DNA of 64,000 bases, taken from Rubrivivax sp. (GTDB lineage Bacteria; Pseudomonadota; Gammaproteobacteria; Burkholderiales; Burkholderiaceae_C). Below, one piece after another: positions 47,710 through 55,937 of this stretch. The position numbers and the translations under genes were made by a program. The stretch lies in contig JAURZM010000040.1 of NCBI GenBank assembly GCA_030653385.1, positions 1 through 64,000 of the forward strand, given 5' to 3'. The notes beneath the pieces are model-generated. The model did not search any database. It was not told the DNA's origin and saw only the letters and a program-made list of their open reading frames with translations. The stretch's first letter is position 1; each line of letters opens with the position of its first letter.

Positions 47710-49860
47710 TCAGAAGGCGGCCTGCACCGAAGCGCGCCAGGTTCGGGGGGCCAAGGGGTACAGGTAGACATGGCCAAACTGGTAGGGCGACTCTTTCCAG
47801 GCTTGCCGGTCGGCGGCGTTGTCCACGCCCAATCGCCAGGTCAGGGTGGTGCCGTCCACGACCTGCTTCCAGCGTGCGCCCAGGTCCAGGCGGGTCCATC
47901 CGGCGATGCGCACCGTGTCGTCGTAGGGCAGCACGACGCGGTCACTCTCTGCTGACAGACCGGCCAGCAGGGCCAGGCCTGTCACGGCGGGCACGCGGTA
48001 TTCGGTGCTCAGGCGCAGTGTTGCGGCAGGCACGTTCACCGGTCGCTTGCCGTTGACTCCCGCTTGCTGCGAACCCTGGCGCTTGGCATCCAGCAGCATG
48101 GCGCTGGCTTGCACCGTCCAGGCGCTCCACTGTTGCGCCAGGCTGCCTTCGATGCCACGGTGCCGCGCGCTGCCGTCGATGATGCGGCGGCAGGTGTCGA
48201 CCGCGCCACAGTCACCCACGTCGGCGGTCTGGCTGCGGTCGATGTCGAACAGCGTCAGCGAAGCTTCGACGGCTTCGTCGCCGTGTTTGATGCCCAGCTC
48301 GAATTGCCGGCTCTGCAGCGCGATGGACTCGCCGGCGTTGCTGTAGCGCGCGCGGTTCGGTGCGACATCGGTTTCCAGGCCGCGGCCCCAGCTGCCGTAC
48401 ATCAGCGTGCGTGCGGTCAGCTGAAAAGCCAGGCCCAGCCAGGGCGTGGTGGCGCTGCGGTCGTAGTCGGTGGCGCGCAGGCTGCCGTTGCCGTCGACAC
48501 TGGTGCGCTTGCTGCTGCGGTCCATCTGGGTGTGGCGCAGGCCGGCCCACAGTTGCCAGCGTTCAGACAGCTTGGCGGCGTCACGCACAAACCATTCGGT
48601 GGAGGTTTCGTCGCGGTTGGTGTTGGCGTCCAGAAAGCCGAAAGAGGGCGCCGTTTGCAGGCTGCCGTCGATGTTGCCGATGCCGGCGATGTCGAAGACC
48701 TGGTCCTGGAAGCGGCCGCGGTAGCGGCTTTTCAGGACTCCAGCTTCGATGTCGTGCTGCACGGTGCCAGTGCGGAAGGTGCCGGCCACGGCCAGTTGCA
48801 AGGCGCTGCTGGTGCGGCGTTCCTGGTCGCTGATGTATTCCCAGTAGGTGAAGCTGCCGTCGGGTGCGTAGCGGTCGCACCAGTCGGGGCAGTCGTAGCT
48901 GGCGTCGTAGACGCCGAAGGGGAAGGCGGTGCGGTCGTCGCTGTGCAGGCGCTGTTGCATGGCGTGGGCGGTGAAACGCCAGTTCCCGCTCAGGCGCTGC
49001 TGCCAGCGCAAGGATGCGGTGTCGCCGTCCAGCTTCACGTCCTGCCGCCAAGGCTGGTCGTTCAGGTTGCGGCCTGGGTCGATGGACTTGGCCGACGGCA
49101 CACTGTTGCCAAGCAGGCTGTAGCCGGCCACGCTGGGCTGGCGCTGTCGGCTGCTTTCCAGTTCGGCCTGCAACAGCGTGTCGGGTGACAGTTGCCAGTC
49201 CGCGGCCAGGGCCGCCAAAGAGCGTTCCCCCTTGGTGTTGCGCACCTGCGGGTCCAGCTTTTCGTAGGCCGCATTCAGGCGCACGGCCACGGCGCCGTCG
49301 TTGCCGAACCGCTGGCCCAGGTCGACAGCACCCAGCACCGATCCCCGTTCACGCCACTCCAGCCGCGCCTGGCGCAGATTGCCGTTCGGTCGCTTCACAA
49401 CCAGGTTCAACAAACCGCCAGGGGCGCTGGTGCCGGCTTGAATGCCGCTGGTGCCCTTGATCAGTTCGAGCCGGTCCTTGTTGTCCAGCGCAATGGCGGT
49501 TTCGGCGTTGATGGGCAGGCCGTCGCGGCGCACGTTGAAGCGGTTGTCCAGCGTGTAGCCACGCACCGACAGCACGCTCCAGTAGCCCTCGGCGTTGTAG
49601 GCGTCGCCCACGCTGGCGTCCAGCCGCGTGAGGCCGCTGATCTGCAGAATGCCCTGGTCGGCCAGCAGACCCTGGCCGATGACGCTGGCCTGCAGCGGTG
49701 CCCTGGCCAGTGGCGTGTTGCCAAAGCCGGCCAGTCCTGCCGTGCCGGTGCTGCGGCCGGTGATGGTGACGGTGTCCTGTGCAGACACGGGTGAGCAACA
49801 CACCATGGCGGTGGCCATGGCGATGCCCGCGAAGCGGAACGTGGTGGTGGTGGATGCCAT
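47710..49860 (-). CDS. TonB-dependent outer-membrane receptor, thiamine-regulated
   Basis: A 716-residue receptor with signal peptide (GIAMATAMVCCSPVSAQ, ~12-28), a plug domain (~55-165) with VLSVRGYTLDNRFNVRRDGLPIN and GTSAPGGLLNLVVKRP, and a 22-strand-type barrel ending in the aromatic ...RASVQAAF. By sequence it belongs with the ferrisiderophore-receptor branch (FpvA/FecA-like) but lacks the extra N-terminal signalling domain. A TPP riboswitch lies in its leader, so the substrate is more likely thiamine, a thiamine precursor or a related compound than iron. It is a single-gene unit; tRNA-Asn follows. Confidence 0.85.
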   Translation of the reverse strand: MASTTTTFRFAGIAMATAMVCCSPVSAQDTVTITGRSTGTAGLAGFGNTPLARAPLQASVIGQGLLADQGILQISGLTRLDASVGDAYNAEGYWSVLSVRGYTLDNRFNVRRDGLPINAETAIALDNKDRLELIKGTSGIQAGTSAPGGLLNLVVKRPNGNLRQARLEWRERGSVLGAVDLGQRFGNDGAVAVRLNAAYEKLDPQVRNTKGERSLAALAADWQLSPDTLLQAELESSRQRQPSVAGYSLLGNSVPSAKSIDPGRNLNDQPWRQDVKLDGDTASLRWQQRLSGNWRFTAHAMQQRLHSDDRTAFPFGVYDASYDCPDWCDRYAPDGSFTYWEYISDQERRTSSALQLAVAGTFRTGTVQHDIEAGVLKSRYRGRFQDQVFDIAGIGNIDGSLQTAPSFGFLDANTNRDETSTEWFVRDAAKLSERWQLWAGLRHTQMDRSSKRTSVDGNGSLRATDYDRSATTPWLGLAFQLTARTLMYGSWGRGLETDVAPNRARYSNAGESIALQSRQFELGIKHGDEAVEASLTLFDIDRSQTADVGDCGAVDTCRRIIDGSARHRGIEGSLAQQWSAWTVQASAMLLDAKRQGSQQAGVNGKRPVNVPAATLRLSTEYRVPAVTGLALLAGLSAESDRVVLPYDDTVRIAGWTRLDLGARWKQVVDGTTLTWRLGVDNAADRQAWKESPYQFGHVYLYPLAPRTWRASVQAAF

Positions 49861-49933
49861 CCTGAGCTTTCAGAAGATGGCAGGTCGGCAAGTCACGACA
49901 GACACGGGCCCATGGCGGGCCCCCAACTGGAGA

Positions 49934-50020
49934 CAGCTTCCCTGCGCGAGGATTACCTCAATCAGGTTCAAAGGGACTTTCTCAGTCGGCACCGCCTTGC
50001 GGCAGCGCCAACACCCCTAG
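49934..50020 (-). promoter_or_regulatory. TPP (THI-box) riboswitch
   Basis: On the minus strand the conserved THI-element blocks occur in order: GGGGTG (50018-50013), GACTGAGA, CCCTTTGAACCTGAT, GGTAATCC and CGCGCAGGGAAGC. The distal variable stem is present between the first two. Downstream, GGGCCC-GCCAT-GGGCCC (about 49904-49920) can form a hairpin that may act as terminator or sequesterer before the receptor start at 49860. Thiamine pyrophosphate binding would turn the receptor gene off. Confidence 0.92.
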
Positions 50021-50098
50021 CGAGTGGCCAACGACAAACGCTGGCCGAAGCAGATTATCAACGAGACGCTGTGTGCATTTCTCGACCCCGCCACAATA

Positions 50099-50125
50099 CA
50101 GCCCGCACGAGGCGGGCTGTTGTCG
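50099..50125 (-). terminator. Terminator of the cys-fdxA-FNR transcription unit
   Basis: CAGCCCGC (50099-50106) pairs with GCGGGCTG (50112-50119), 8 bp with a short loop, 34 bp after the reductase stop. The minus-strand tail (TATTGTGG) has only a weak U-run. Confidence 0.55.
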
Positions 50126-50158
50126 TGAGCGAGGATGCCGTCGAAGGCGCTGCTGGCT

Positions 50159-51217
50159 TCAGTCGAACACCGGCGACTCGACGCCCAGCACCTTGTGCAG
50201 CTTGGGGCTGGTGGTGGTGTACTGCAGCAGGATGCGCTTTTCCGGGAACACGATGGGCGCAGCACCGAAGGCGGCCAGTGCAGCTTCGTGGAAGCCCGAC
50301 AGGATGAGCTTTTTCTTGCCGGGGTAGGTGTTGATGTCACCCACGGCAAAGATGCCGGGGATGTTGGTCTGGAACTTCTCGGTGTCCACCGTGAGCTGCT
50401 TGCGGTCGATGCCCAGGCCCCAGTCGGCAATGGGGCCCAGCTTGGGGCTCAGGCCGAAGAAGACCAGCAGCATGTCCAGCGGCATCACACGCGTCACGCC
50501 GTCGGAGCCGGTGACCTTCAGGCTGCTCAGGCGGCCTGCGCTTTCTTCGAAGCCGGTGACCTGTCCCACGACAAACTGCATCTCGTAGGCCTCGCACAGA
50601 TCCCTCATCTTGGCCACGTTGGCCGGTGCGGCGCGGAAGCCGTCGCGGCGGTGCACCAGGATCACGCTGTCGGCCTTGTTGGGGCCTTCGGCCACGAAGT
50701 TCAGCGCCCAGTCGAGTGCCGAGTCACCACCACCCACGATGACCAGGTTCTTGCCCGCAAACTGCGCCGGGTTGCGCACGCGGTAGAAGAGTTGCGTTTC
50801 GTCGAACTTCTCCAGCCCGTCCACTTTCAGCGTGCGCGGCTGGAAGCTGCCCACACCGCCGGCAATGAAGATCGTCTTGGTCAGGAACGTCGTGCCATTG
50901 GACGTCTGCACGAAGAAGCGGCCGTCTTCCTGCTTCTGCACGACCATGACTTCCTGGCCCAGGTGAAAGGTGGCACCGAAGGGCTCGATCTGCTTGAGCA
51001 GGTTGTCGGTGAGTTCCTTGCCGGTGCACACCGGCACGGCCGGGATGTCGTAGATGGGCTTGTCCGGGTAGAGCTCGATGCACTGACCACCGGGGTAGGC
51101 CAGGCTGTCGATGATGTGGCACTTGATCTCGAGCAGGCCGAGTTCAAACACCTGGAACAGGCCCACAGGCCCGGCTCCGACGATGACGGCGTCGGTCTGG
51201 ATCGGTTCGGTTTGCAT
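50159..51217 (-). CDS. Ferredoxin/flavodoxin-NADP+ reductase, TrxR-like type
   Basis: A 352-residue flavoprotein. GAGPVGL (~15-21) is the FAD dinucleotide-binding motif, PGGQC (~43-47) follows, [11 protein letters not shown] (~163-173) is the NADP site and GIFAVGDI (~288-295) the second FAD motif. There is no CxxC redox pair, so it is a ferredoxin-NADP reductase of the thioredoxin-reductase-like (YumC) type, not a thioredoxin reductase. It lies right after fdxA at the end of the sulfate-assimilation cluster and can supply the ferredoxin with electrons from NADPH. Confidence 0.88.
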   Translation of the reverse strand: MQTEPIQTDAVIVGAGPVGLFQVFELGLLEIKCHIIDSLAYPGGQCIELYPDKPIYDIPAVPVCTGKELTDNLLKQIEPFGATFHLGQEVMVVQKQEDGRFFVQTSNGTTFLTKTIFIAGGVGSFQPRTLKVDGLEKFDETQLFYRVRNPAQFAGKNLVIVGGGDSALDWALNFVAEGPNKADSVILVHRRDGFRAAPANVAKMRDLCEAYEMQFVVGQVTGFEESAGRLSSLKVTGSDGVTRVMPLDMLLVFFGLSPKLGPIADWGLGIDRKQLTVDTEKFQTNIPGIFAVGDINTYPGKKKLILSGFHEAALAAFGAAPIVFPEKRILLQYTTTSPKLHKVLGVESPVFD

Positions 51218-51250
51218 GAAAAGTAGGAGGAGTTTTAGATCAAGCTACCC

Positions 51251-51325
51251 GCGCGGAACCGGCTTTGCCGGGCCGCTGCGGAGCGCCCCCTCGGGGGGCA
51301 GCGAGCGACAGCGAGCTTGGGGGCT
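51251..51325. repeat. Intergenic hairpin repeat, copy 1
   Basis: About 75 bp directly after the fdxA stop codon, with GGCTTTGCCGGGCC and GCGCCCCCTCGGGGGGC hairpin cores. About 85% identical to the copy at 53786-53859. Both copies follow a gene end on the minus strand. Repeats like this are scattered in Comamonadaceae-type genomes and may work as 3'-end or mRNA-stability elements. Confidence 0.75.
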
Positions 51326-51648
51326 CAACGAACCAATTGGTCAAGCTTGTCGGTCTTGTCTTTCCAGTCGTCGGCGTCCGGCAGCGGCGCCTTGCGCTTG
51401 GTGATGCTGGGCCACTTGCGCGACAGGTCGGCATTGAGCTTGATCATGCCCAGCTGTTCAGTCGGCACGTCTTCTTCGGGCAGGATGGCATTCACCGGAC
51501 ATTCGGGGATGCACACCGCGCAGTCGATGCATTCATCGGGGTCGATGCTCAGCATGTTGGGGCCCTCGCGGAAACAATCCACAGGGCAGACATCGACGCA
51601 ATCGGTGTACTTGCAGCGAATGCACGATTCGAGAACGACGTGGGTCAT
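51325..51648 (-). CDS. fdxA: Ferredoxin FdxA (7Fe-8S type)
   Basis: A 107-residue ferredoxin. Cluster ligands: Cys9-IRCKYTDC...CPVDC for the 3Fe-4S site with the bound [4Fe-4S] loop CIDCAVCIPECPV at ~40-52. The C-terminal ~40 residues are the usual extension of this family (Azotobacter FdI-like). Likely electron carrier between the downstream reductase and the sulfite reductase encoded upstream in the same cluster; that link is inferred from gene order. Confidence 0.93.
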   Translation of the reverse strand: MTHVVLESCIRCKYTDCVDVCPVDCFREGPNMLSIDPDECIDCAVCIPECPVNAILPEEDVPTEQLGMIKLNADLSRKWPSITKRKAPLPDADDWKDKTDKLDQLVR

Positions 51649-51713
51649 GGACAGGGGCTCGGTTGGATGGACGAGGTCTGCGCTTTTGCCCAGACCCGGG
51701 TCAACCCCACATT

Positions 51714-52472
51714 TTACGGTGCGATCGCCCGGTGCTCGGCTTGCGCAAGATCATGGTTGAAGGTCTTTGGTGGCTTTGCCACAGCCCGGGCACCTGCTCC
51801 CACCGTCACCACCGTGGGGCGGCCAGCGTGCAGCACACCGGCAGCGCCCAGTTCGTGCAGCGCGTGGTCGCTGGCCACGCAGTCGGGCCAGCCGGCACGT
51901 GACACCACGTTGACTGGCGTGTCCTGCGGCCAGCCGGCAGCCTGCAGCGCGCGGCCCAACTGACCCAGTTGTCGGCCCGCCATGTAGAACACTTCGGTGT
52001 CCGCGTGGTGGCCGGCGCCCAGTTCGCCCAGGTGCGACATGGCCGTGGTCAGGCTCACGCTGCGGCCTTTGCCGCGGCGGGTCAGCGGTCTTTTTGTGTG
52101 GGCCGCAGCGGCGATGGCCGCGGTGACACCTGGCACCACTTCGCTGTCGATGCCGGCAGCGGCCAGCGCGAGCAGCTCTTCTTCCAGGCGGCCGAAGATG
52201 CTGGGGTCGCCACCTTTCAGGCGCACCACCACGGCATGCTGCTGCGCCATGCGCACCAGCAGCGCGTCGATGGCAGCCTGGCCGGTGGATGCGCAGAAGC
52301 CGCGCTTGCCCACGTCGACCCAGCGTGCGCGGGGTGCAAACTCGCGCAGCGCGGGGTCGGTCAACGCATCGAACAGCACCACGTCGGCCTGCGCCAGGCG
52401 CTGCGCGCCGCGCACGGTGATGAGGTCGGCCGCACCCGGGCCGGCACCGATGAAGATCACGCGGCCGGTCAT
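51714..52472 (-). CDS. cobA: Uroporphyrinogen-III C-methyltransferase (SUMT)
   Basis: A 252-residue SAM-dependent methyltransferase making precorrin-2, the first step to siroheme. Motifs: FIGAGPGAADLITVRG (~6-21), VRLKGGDPSIFGR (~83-95) and EVVPGVTAAIAAAA (~111-124). It lacks the CysG dehydrogenase/ferrochelatase domain, so those steps must be encoded elsewhere. Overlap with cysN by 4 bp fits siroheme supply for the CysI sulfite reductase in this operon. Confidence 0.93.
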   Translation of the reverse strand: MTGRVIFIGAGPGAADLITVRGAQRLAQADVVLFDALTDPALREFAPRARWVDVGKRGFCASTGQAAIDALLVRMAQQHAVVVRLKGGDPSIFGRLEEELLALAAAGIDSEVVPGVTAAIAAAAHTKRPLTRRGKGRSVSLTTAMSHLGELGAGHHADTEVFYMAGRQLGQLGRALQAAGWPQDTPVNVVSRAGWPDCVASDHALHELGAAGVLHAGRPTVVTVGAGARAVAKPPKTFNHDLAQAEHRAIAP

Positions 52473-53758
52473 GGCTGCACCTCGGTGTCGGTGACCAGCA
52501 GCGCACCACTGGTGCGGTGGCTGGCCGGGTCGACCACGATCAGTGCGCCGCCGACGCGGTTGCTGGCAAAGGTGGACAGCGGCAGCGGCTGCTGCAGTTC
52601 GACCAGCACTTCGCCGATGTCGTTGACCTGCAGGCTGTCGGCCGGCTGAGGTTCCAGGGTGTGGATGTCCAGCCGGTGCCGCACCTGCAACAGCCGCGCC
52701 TGCACCCAGCGGTTGCCGTGGCGCAGCCAGTACTTGCGACCGGCAGTGGCGGCTTCAACGTCCAGCCAGGCCAACGTGGCGACAAAACGCTGCACGGTCT
52801 GCAACTGGCCTGGGAACGCCAACCAGTCGCCACGCGACACGTCCAACTGCCGGTCCAGTACCACGCCGGCCGACTGGCCCGCGCCTGCTTGCAACACCCC
52901 GCTGCCGGCACGCCGCAAGGCCGCCACCGTGGCTGTCTGGCCACTGGGGAACACCTGCACTTCATCACCCACATGCAGCCGGCCCTGCGCGATGCGGCCC
53001 CACAGCACACGCGGCTGTTCGCCGGTGCCCTGGCCTTGTTCCTTGAACGTCTTGGCGACGTACTGAACGGGCAACGCAAAACCGCCGTCGGCCGCCTCTT
53101 CCACGGTCGGCAGGCCTTCCAGCAGCTGCAGCAGCGTGGGGCCCTGGTACCAGATGGCATTCAAGGGCGTGGTGACGTTGTCGCCGCGCAGTGCCGACAC
53201 CGGCACGATGCCGGCGTGTGCGATCTGCGCTTCGTCGGCAAAAGCCTTGAGTGCACGCGACACGGCGGCGAATGCCTGCGCCGGGTCGGCCACCGCGTCC
53301 AGCTTGTTGACGGCAAACACGATGCTGGGCACCCGCAGCAACTGCGCCAGCAGCGCATGGCGGCGGGTCTGCGGCAACAGCGTCACCGATGCAGCCGTCG
53401 TGTCGAGCTTGGTGATGTCCACCAGCACCACGGCCGCGTCGCTGCCGGCGGCGGCAGTGACCATGTTGCGGGTGTACTGCTCGTGGCCCGGCGCGTCGGC
53501 GATGATGAATTTGCGCTTGGGCGTGGCGAAGTAGCGGTAGGCCACGTCGATGGTGATGCCCTGTTCGCGTTCGGCTTCCAGGCCATCGGTGAGCAGGCTC
53601 AGGTCGATGGGCTCGCCGGCGGCACGTGCGTGCAGGTGGTCCAGCTGGTCGGCCAGGATGGCGCGGCTGTCGTACAGCAGGCGGCCGATGAGCGTGCTCT
53701 TGCCGTCGTCGACGCTGCCGGCGGTCAGGAAGCGCAGGACTTTGTGAGTGGCGGTCAT
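52469..53758 (-). CDS. cysN: Sulfate adenylyltransferase subunit 1 (GTPase)
   Basis: A 429-residue GTPase that drives ATP sulfurylase. GTP motifs: GSVDDGKST (~13-21), DAPGHEQ (~89-95) and NKLD (~145-148), followed by two EF-Tu-like beta-barrels. No APS kinase (CysC) domain is fused, agreeing with an APS-reductase route. It is separated from cysD by 99 bp containing a hairpin repeat. Confidence 0.95.
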   Translation of the reverse strand: MTATHKVLRFLTAGSVDDGKSTLIGRLLYDSRAILADQLDHLHARAAGEPIDLSLLTDGLEAEREQGITIDVAYRYFATPKRKFIIADAPGHEQYTRNMVTAAAGSDAAVVLVDITKLDTTAASVTLLPQTRRHALLAQLLRVPSIVFAVNKLDAVADPAQAFAAVSRALKAFADEAQIAHAGIVPVSALRGDNVTTPLNAIWYQGPTLLQLLEGLPTVEEAADGGFALPVQYVAKTFKEQGQGTGEQPRVLWGRIAQGRLHVGDEVQVFPSGQTATVAALRRAGSGVLQAGAGQSAGVVLDRQLDVSRGDWLAFPGQLQTVQRFVATLAWLDVEAATAGRKYWLRHGNRWVQARLLQVRHRLDIHTLEPQPADSLQVNDIGEVLVELQQPLPLSTFASNRVGGALIVVDPASHRTSGALLVTDTEVQP

Positions 53759-53785
53759 GGTGTTTGGGTCTTGATCAAGGTTCTT

Positions 53786-53859
53786 GCGCGGAGCCGGCTC
53801 TGCCGGGCCGCTGCAAGCGCCCCCTCGGGGGGCAGCGACCGATAGGGAGCGTGGGGGCT
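53786..53859. repeat. Intergenic hairpin repeat, copy 2
   Basis: Second copy of the element at 51251-51325, filling most of the cysD-cysN gap. Its cores GGCTCTGCCGGGCC and GCGCCCCCTCGGGGGGC are conserved or covary with copy 1. It may adjust expression between cysD and cysN. Confidence 0.75.
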
Positions 53860-54817
53860 AAAAATAGCCTTCTTTCTTGCGGCGCTCCATCGAGGAGTCG
53901 GACGTGCGGTCATCCATGCGCGTGGCGCCGCGTTCGCTGACGGTGACCGTCAAGGTCTCGGCCACGATGTCGACCGCACTGGCGGCATCGCTTTGCACCG
54001 GGCAGGTGCAGGTCATGTCGCCCACAGTGCGAAAACGCACCGGCAGCGTTTCGACCACGTCACCAGCCTGCGGCGGCGTCACGACGGTCACCGGCACCAG
54101 CAGGCCCTTTTTGCGCACCACCTCGCGCGGGTGGCTGTAGTACAGGCCGGGCAAGGGAATGCCTTCGCGTGCCAGGTACAGCCACACGTCCAGCTCGGTC
54201 CAGTTGCTGATGGGAAAGGCGCGGAAGTGCTCGCCCGGGCGGATGCGGGTGTTGAACAAGGTCCACAGTTCAGGCCGCTGCTCCTTGGGCTGCCACTGAC
54301 CGAAGCTGTCGCGGTGGCTGAAGATGCGTTCCTTGGCGCGCGCCTTTTCTTCATCGCGCCGCGCGCCGCCGATCAGGCAATCGAAGCGGTGTTCTTCGAT
54401 GGCTTCCAGCAGCGCCACGGTCTGGTGGCCATTGCGCGATTCCATCGGGTCGGCCAGGCGCACAGTGCCGCGGCGGATGGATTCTTCGACACTGCCCACC
54501 AACAGCCGGTCACCCATCTCGGCCACCCGCCGGTCGCGGAACTCAATCACCTCGGGGAAGTTGTGCCCCGTGTCCACGTGCAGCAGCGGGAAGGGCAGTT
54601 TGCCGCTGAAGTCCTGGCCCGCGACGTGGTTCTTGAAGGCTTTTTCTGCCAGGCGCAGCACCACGCACGAGTCCTTGCCGCCGCTGAACAGCAGCGCCGG
54701 GCGCTCGAAGGCCGCTGCCACTTCACGCAGGATGAAGATGGCTTCTTCTTCCAGTGCATCCAGGTGCTGGTGGTCCAGGCCGGGCAACAGGTGTTCAGTG
54801 TTTGTCGGGGCGTTCAT
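53858..54817 (-). CDS. cysD: Sulfate adenylyltransferase subunit 2
   Basis: A 319-residue ATP-pyrophosphatase-type subunit that forms adenosine 5'-phosphosulfate from sulfate and ATP. The PP-loop motif is LFSGGKDSCVVL (~43-54), with HVDTGHNFPE (~75-84) and GGARRDEEKARAKERI (~128-143). The start at 54817 has GGAGGT upstream and overlaps the cysH stop (ATGA). Confidence 0.95.
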   Translation of the reverse strand: MNAPTNTEHLLPGLDHQHLDALEEEAIFILREVAAAFERPALLFSGGKDSCVVLRLAEKAFKNHVAGQDFSGKLPFPLLHVDTGHNFPEVIEFRDRRVAEMGDRLLVGSVEESIRRGTVRLADPMESRNGHQTVALLEAIEEHRFDCLIGGARRDEEKARAKERIFSHRDSFGQWQPKEQRPELWTLFNTRIRPGEHFRAFPISNWTELDVWLYLAREGIPLPGLYYSHPREVVRKKGLLVPVTVVTPPQAGDVVETLPVRFRTVGDMTCTCPVQSDAASAVDIVAETLTVTVSERGATRMDDRTSDSSMERRKKEGYF

Positions 54818-55560
54818 GTCCGAACCTCCGGCACGGGTTGGTAATCGCTGGCCACATGCAAGCCGCACTCTTTGGCGCTTTCGCCTTCCCACCACCAGCG
54901 GCCGGCGCGGAAGTCTTCACCCATCGCAACGGCGCGTGTGCAAGGTTCGCAGCCGATGCTGGGGAAAAACTCGTCGTGAAGGGCGTTGTAGGGCACTTCG
55001 TGGGTGGCGATGTGGTGCCAGACGTCGGCCCAGCTCCAGTCGGCCAGCGCGTTGAACTTGGCGCGGCCCTGTTCGTCGGTTTCTTCGAAGGGCACCTCGG
55101 CGCGCGCGCCGCTTTGTTCGCGCCGCAGCCCAGTCACCCAGGCGGTGCGGCCGGCCAGCAGGCGCGCCAGCGGTTCCAGCTTGCGCAGGCTGCAGCAGGC
55201 CTTGCGCAGGCCGACGCTCTGGCGCATGGCCAGTTCGCCATGGGTCTTGACGAAGTGGATGGCCTGCTCGGCCACCGGCTGCCAACGTTCCACCGCCAGG
55301 CCGTAGCGGGCTTCGATGGCCGGGATCAAAGCCAGCGTCTGGGCGTGCAACTTGCCAGTGTCCAGCGTGGCCAGGGCGATGGGCAACTGGTGGCGTGCGA
55401 TCAGGTCGGTGAGCACCATGTCTTCGGCACCCAGGCTGGTGGTCAGCACGATGCGGCCGGGGTGCGCGGCGGTGGCGTGTTGCAAGCGCAGCACGGTCTG
55501 CGCCACGCGCTGGTCATAGCCGGGTTTCAGCCGGGCGTTCAATTCGATGGCGCGGCTCAT
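54814..55560 (-). CDS. cysH: Adenylyl-sulfate (APS) reductase
   Basis: A 248-residue thiol-dependent reductase producing sulfite. Besides SLGAEDMVL and DTGKLH it has two Cys pairs, KACCSLRK (~120-127) and GCEPCTRAV (~208-216), the [4Fe-4S] ligands that mark APS-reducing enzymes as opposed to PAPS reductases. Absence of cysC nearby agrees. It overlaps DUF934 and cysD by 4 bp each. Confidence 0.93.
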   Translation of the reverse strand: MSRAIELNARLKPGYDQRVAQTVLRLQHATAAHPGRIVLTTSLGAEDMVLTDLIARHQLPIALATLDTGKLHAQTLALIPAIEARYGLAVERWQPVAEQAIHFVKTHGELAMRQSVGLRKACCSLRKLEPLARLLAGRTAWVTGLRREQSGARAEVPFEETDEQGRAKFNALADWSWADVWHHIATHEVPYNALHDEFFPSIGCEPCTRAVAMGEDFRAGRWWWEGESAKECGLHVASDYQPVPEVRT

Positions 55561-55928
55561 CGCGGGCTCCGGCTGTCGTGGCGCTCGGGCGGCACGGTCT
55601 GGTAGTGGCTGCTGAAAAAGCCCAGCGCACGCTGCGCCGCTTCCAGCTGCTGGTCGGCGCGCAGTTGCACCGCGTCGAAGCCACATCGGCGCAGCAGCGG
55701 CAGCATGTCGGCCAGCACTTCGCCGCTGGCGCGGATCTCGCCGGTGTAGCGCAGCCGGCCACGCAGCAGCACGGCCTGCGAATACGCGCGGCCGTCGGTC
55801 CACTTGGGGAACTGCAGCACCACCGCAGGCTGACGATGGATTTCTTCGGCCCGCTGCAGCACGTCTTCGTTATTGCCCAGCAGCAGGGCGCCTTCGTCCA
55901 CGGGACAGGTGTTGGCAATGAATCGCAT
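55557..55928 (-). CDS. DUF934 protein of sulfate assimilation
   Basis: A 123-residue protein with FPKWTDGRAYSQAVLLRGRLRYTGEIRASGEVL (in parts), the DUF934 signature. It always appears beside cysI/cysH in beta- and alphaproteobacteria; a role in sulfite reductase function or in delivering electrons is suspected but not proven. It starts 9 bp after cysI and overlaps cysH. Confidence 0.9.
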   Translation of the reverse strand: MRFIANTCPVDEGALLLGNNEDVLQRAEEIHRQPAVVLQFPKWTDGRAYSQAVLLRGRLRYTGEIRASGEVLADMLPLLRRCGFDAVQLRADQQLEAAQRALGFFSSHYQTVPPERHDSRSPR

Positions 55929-55937
55929 GGTGTTCTC

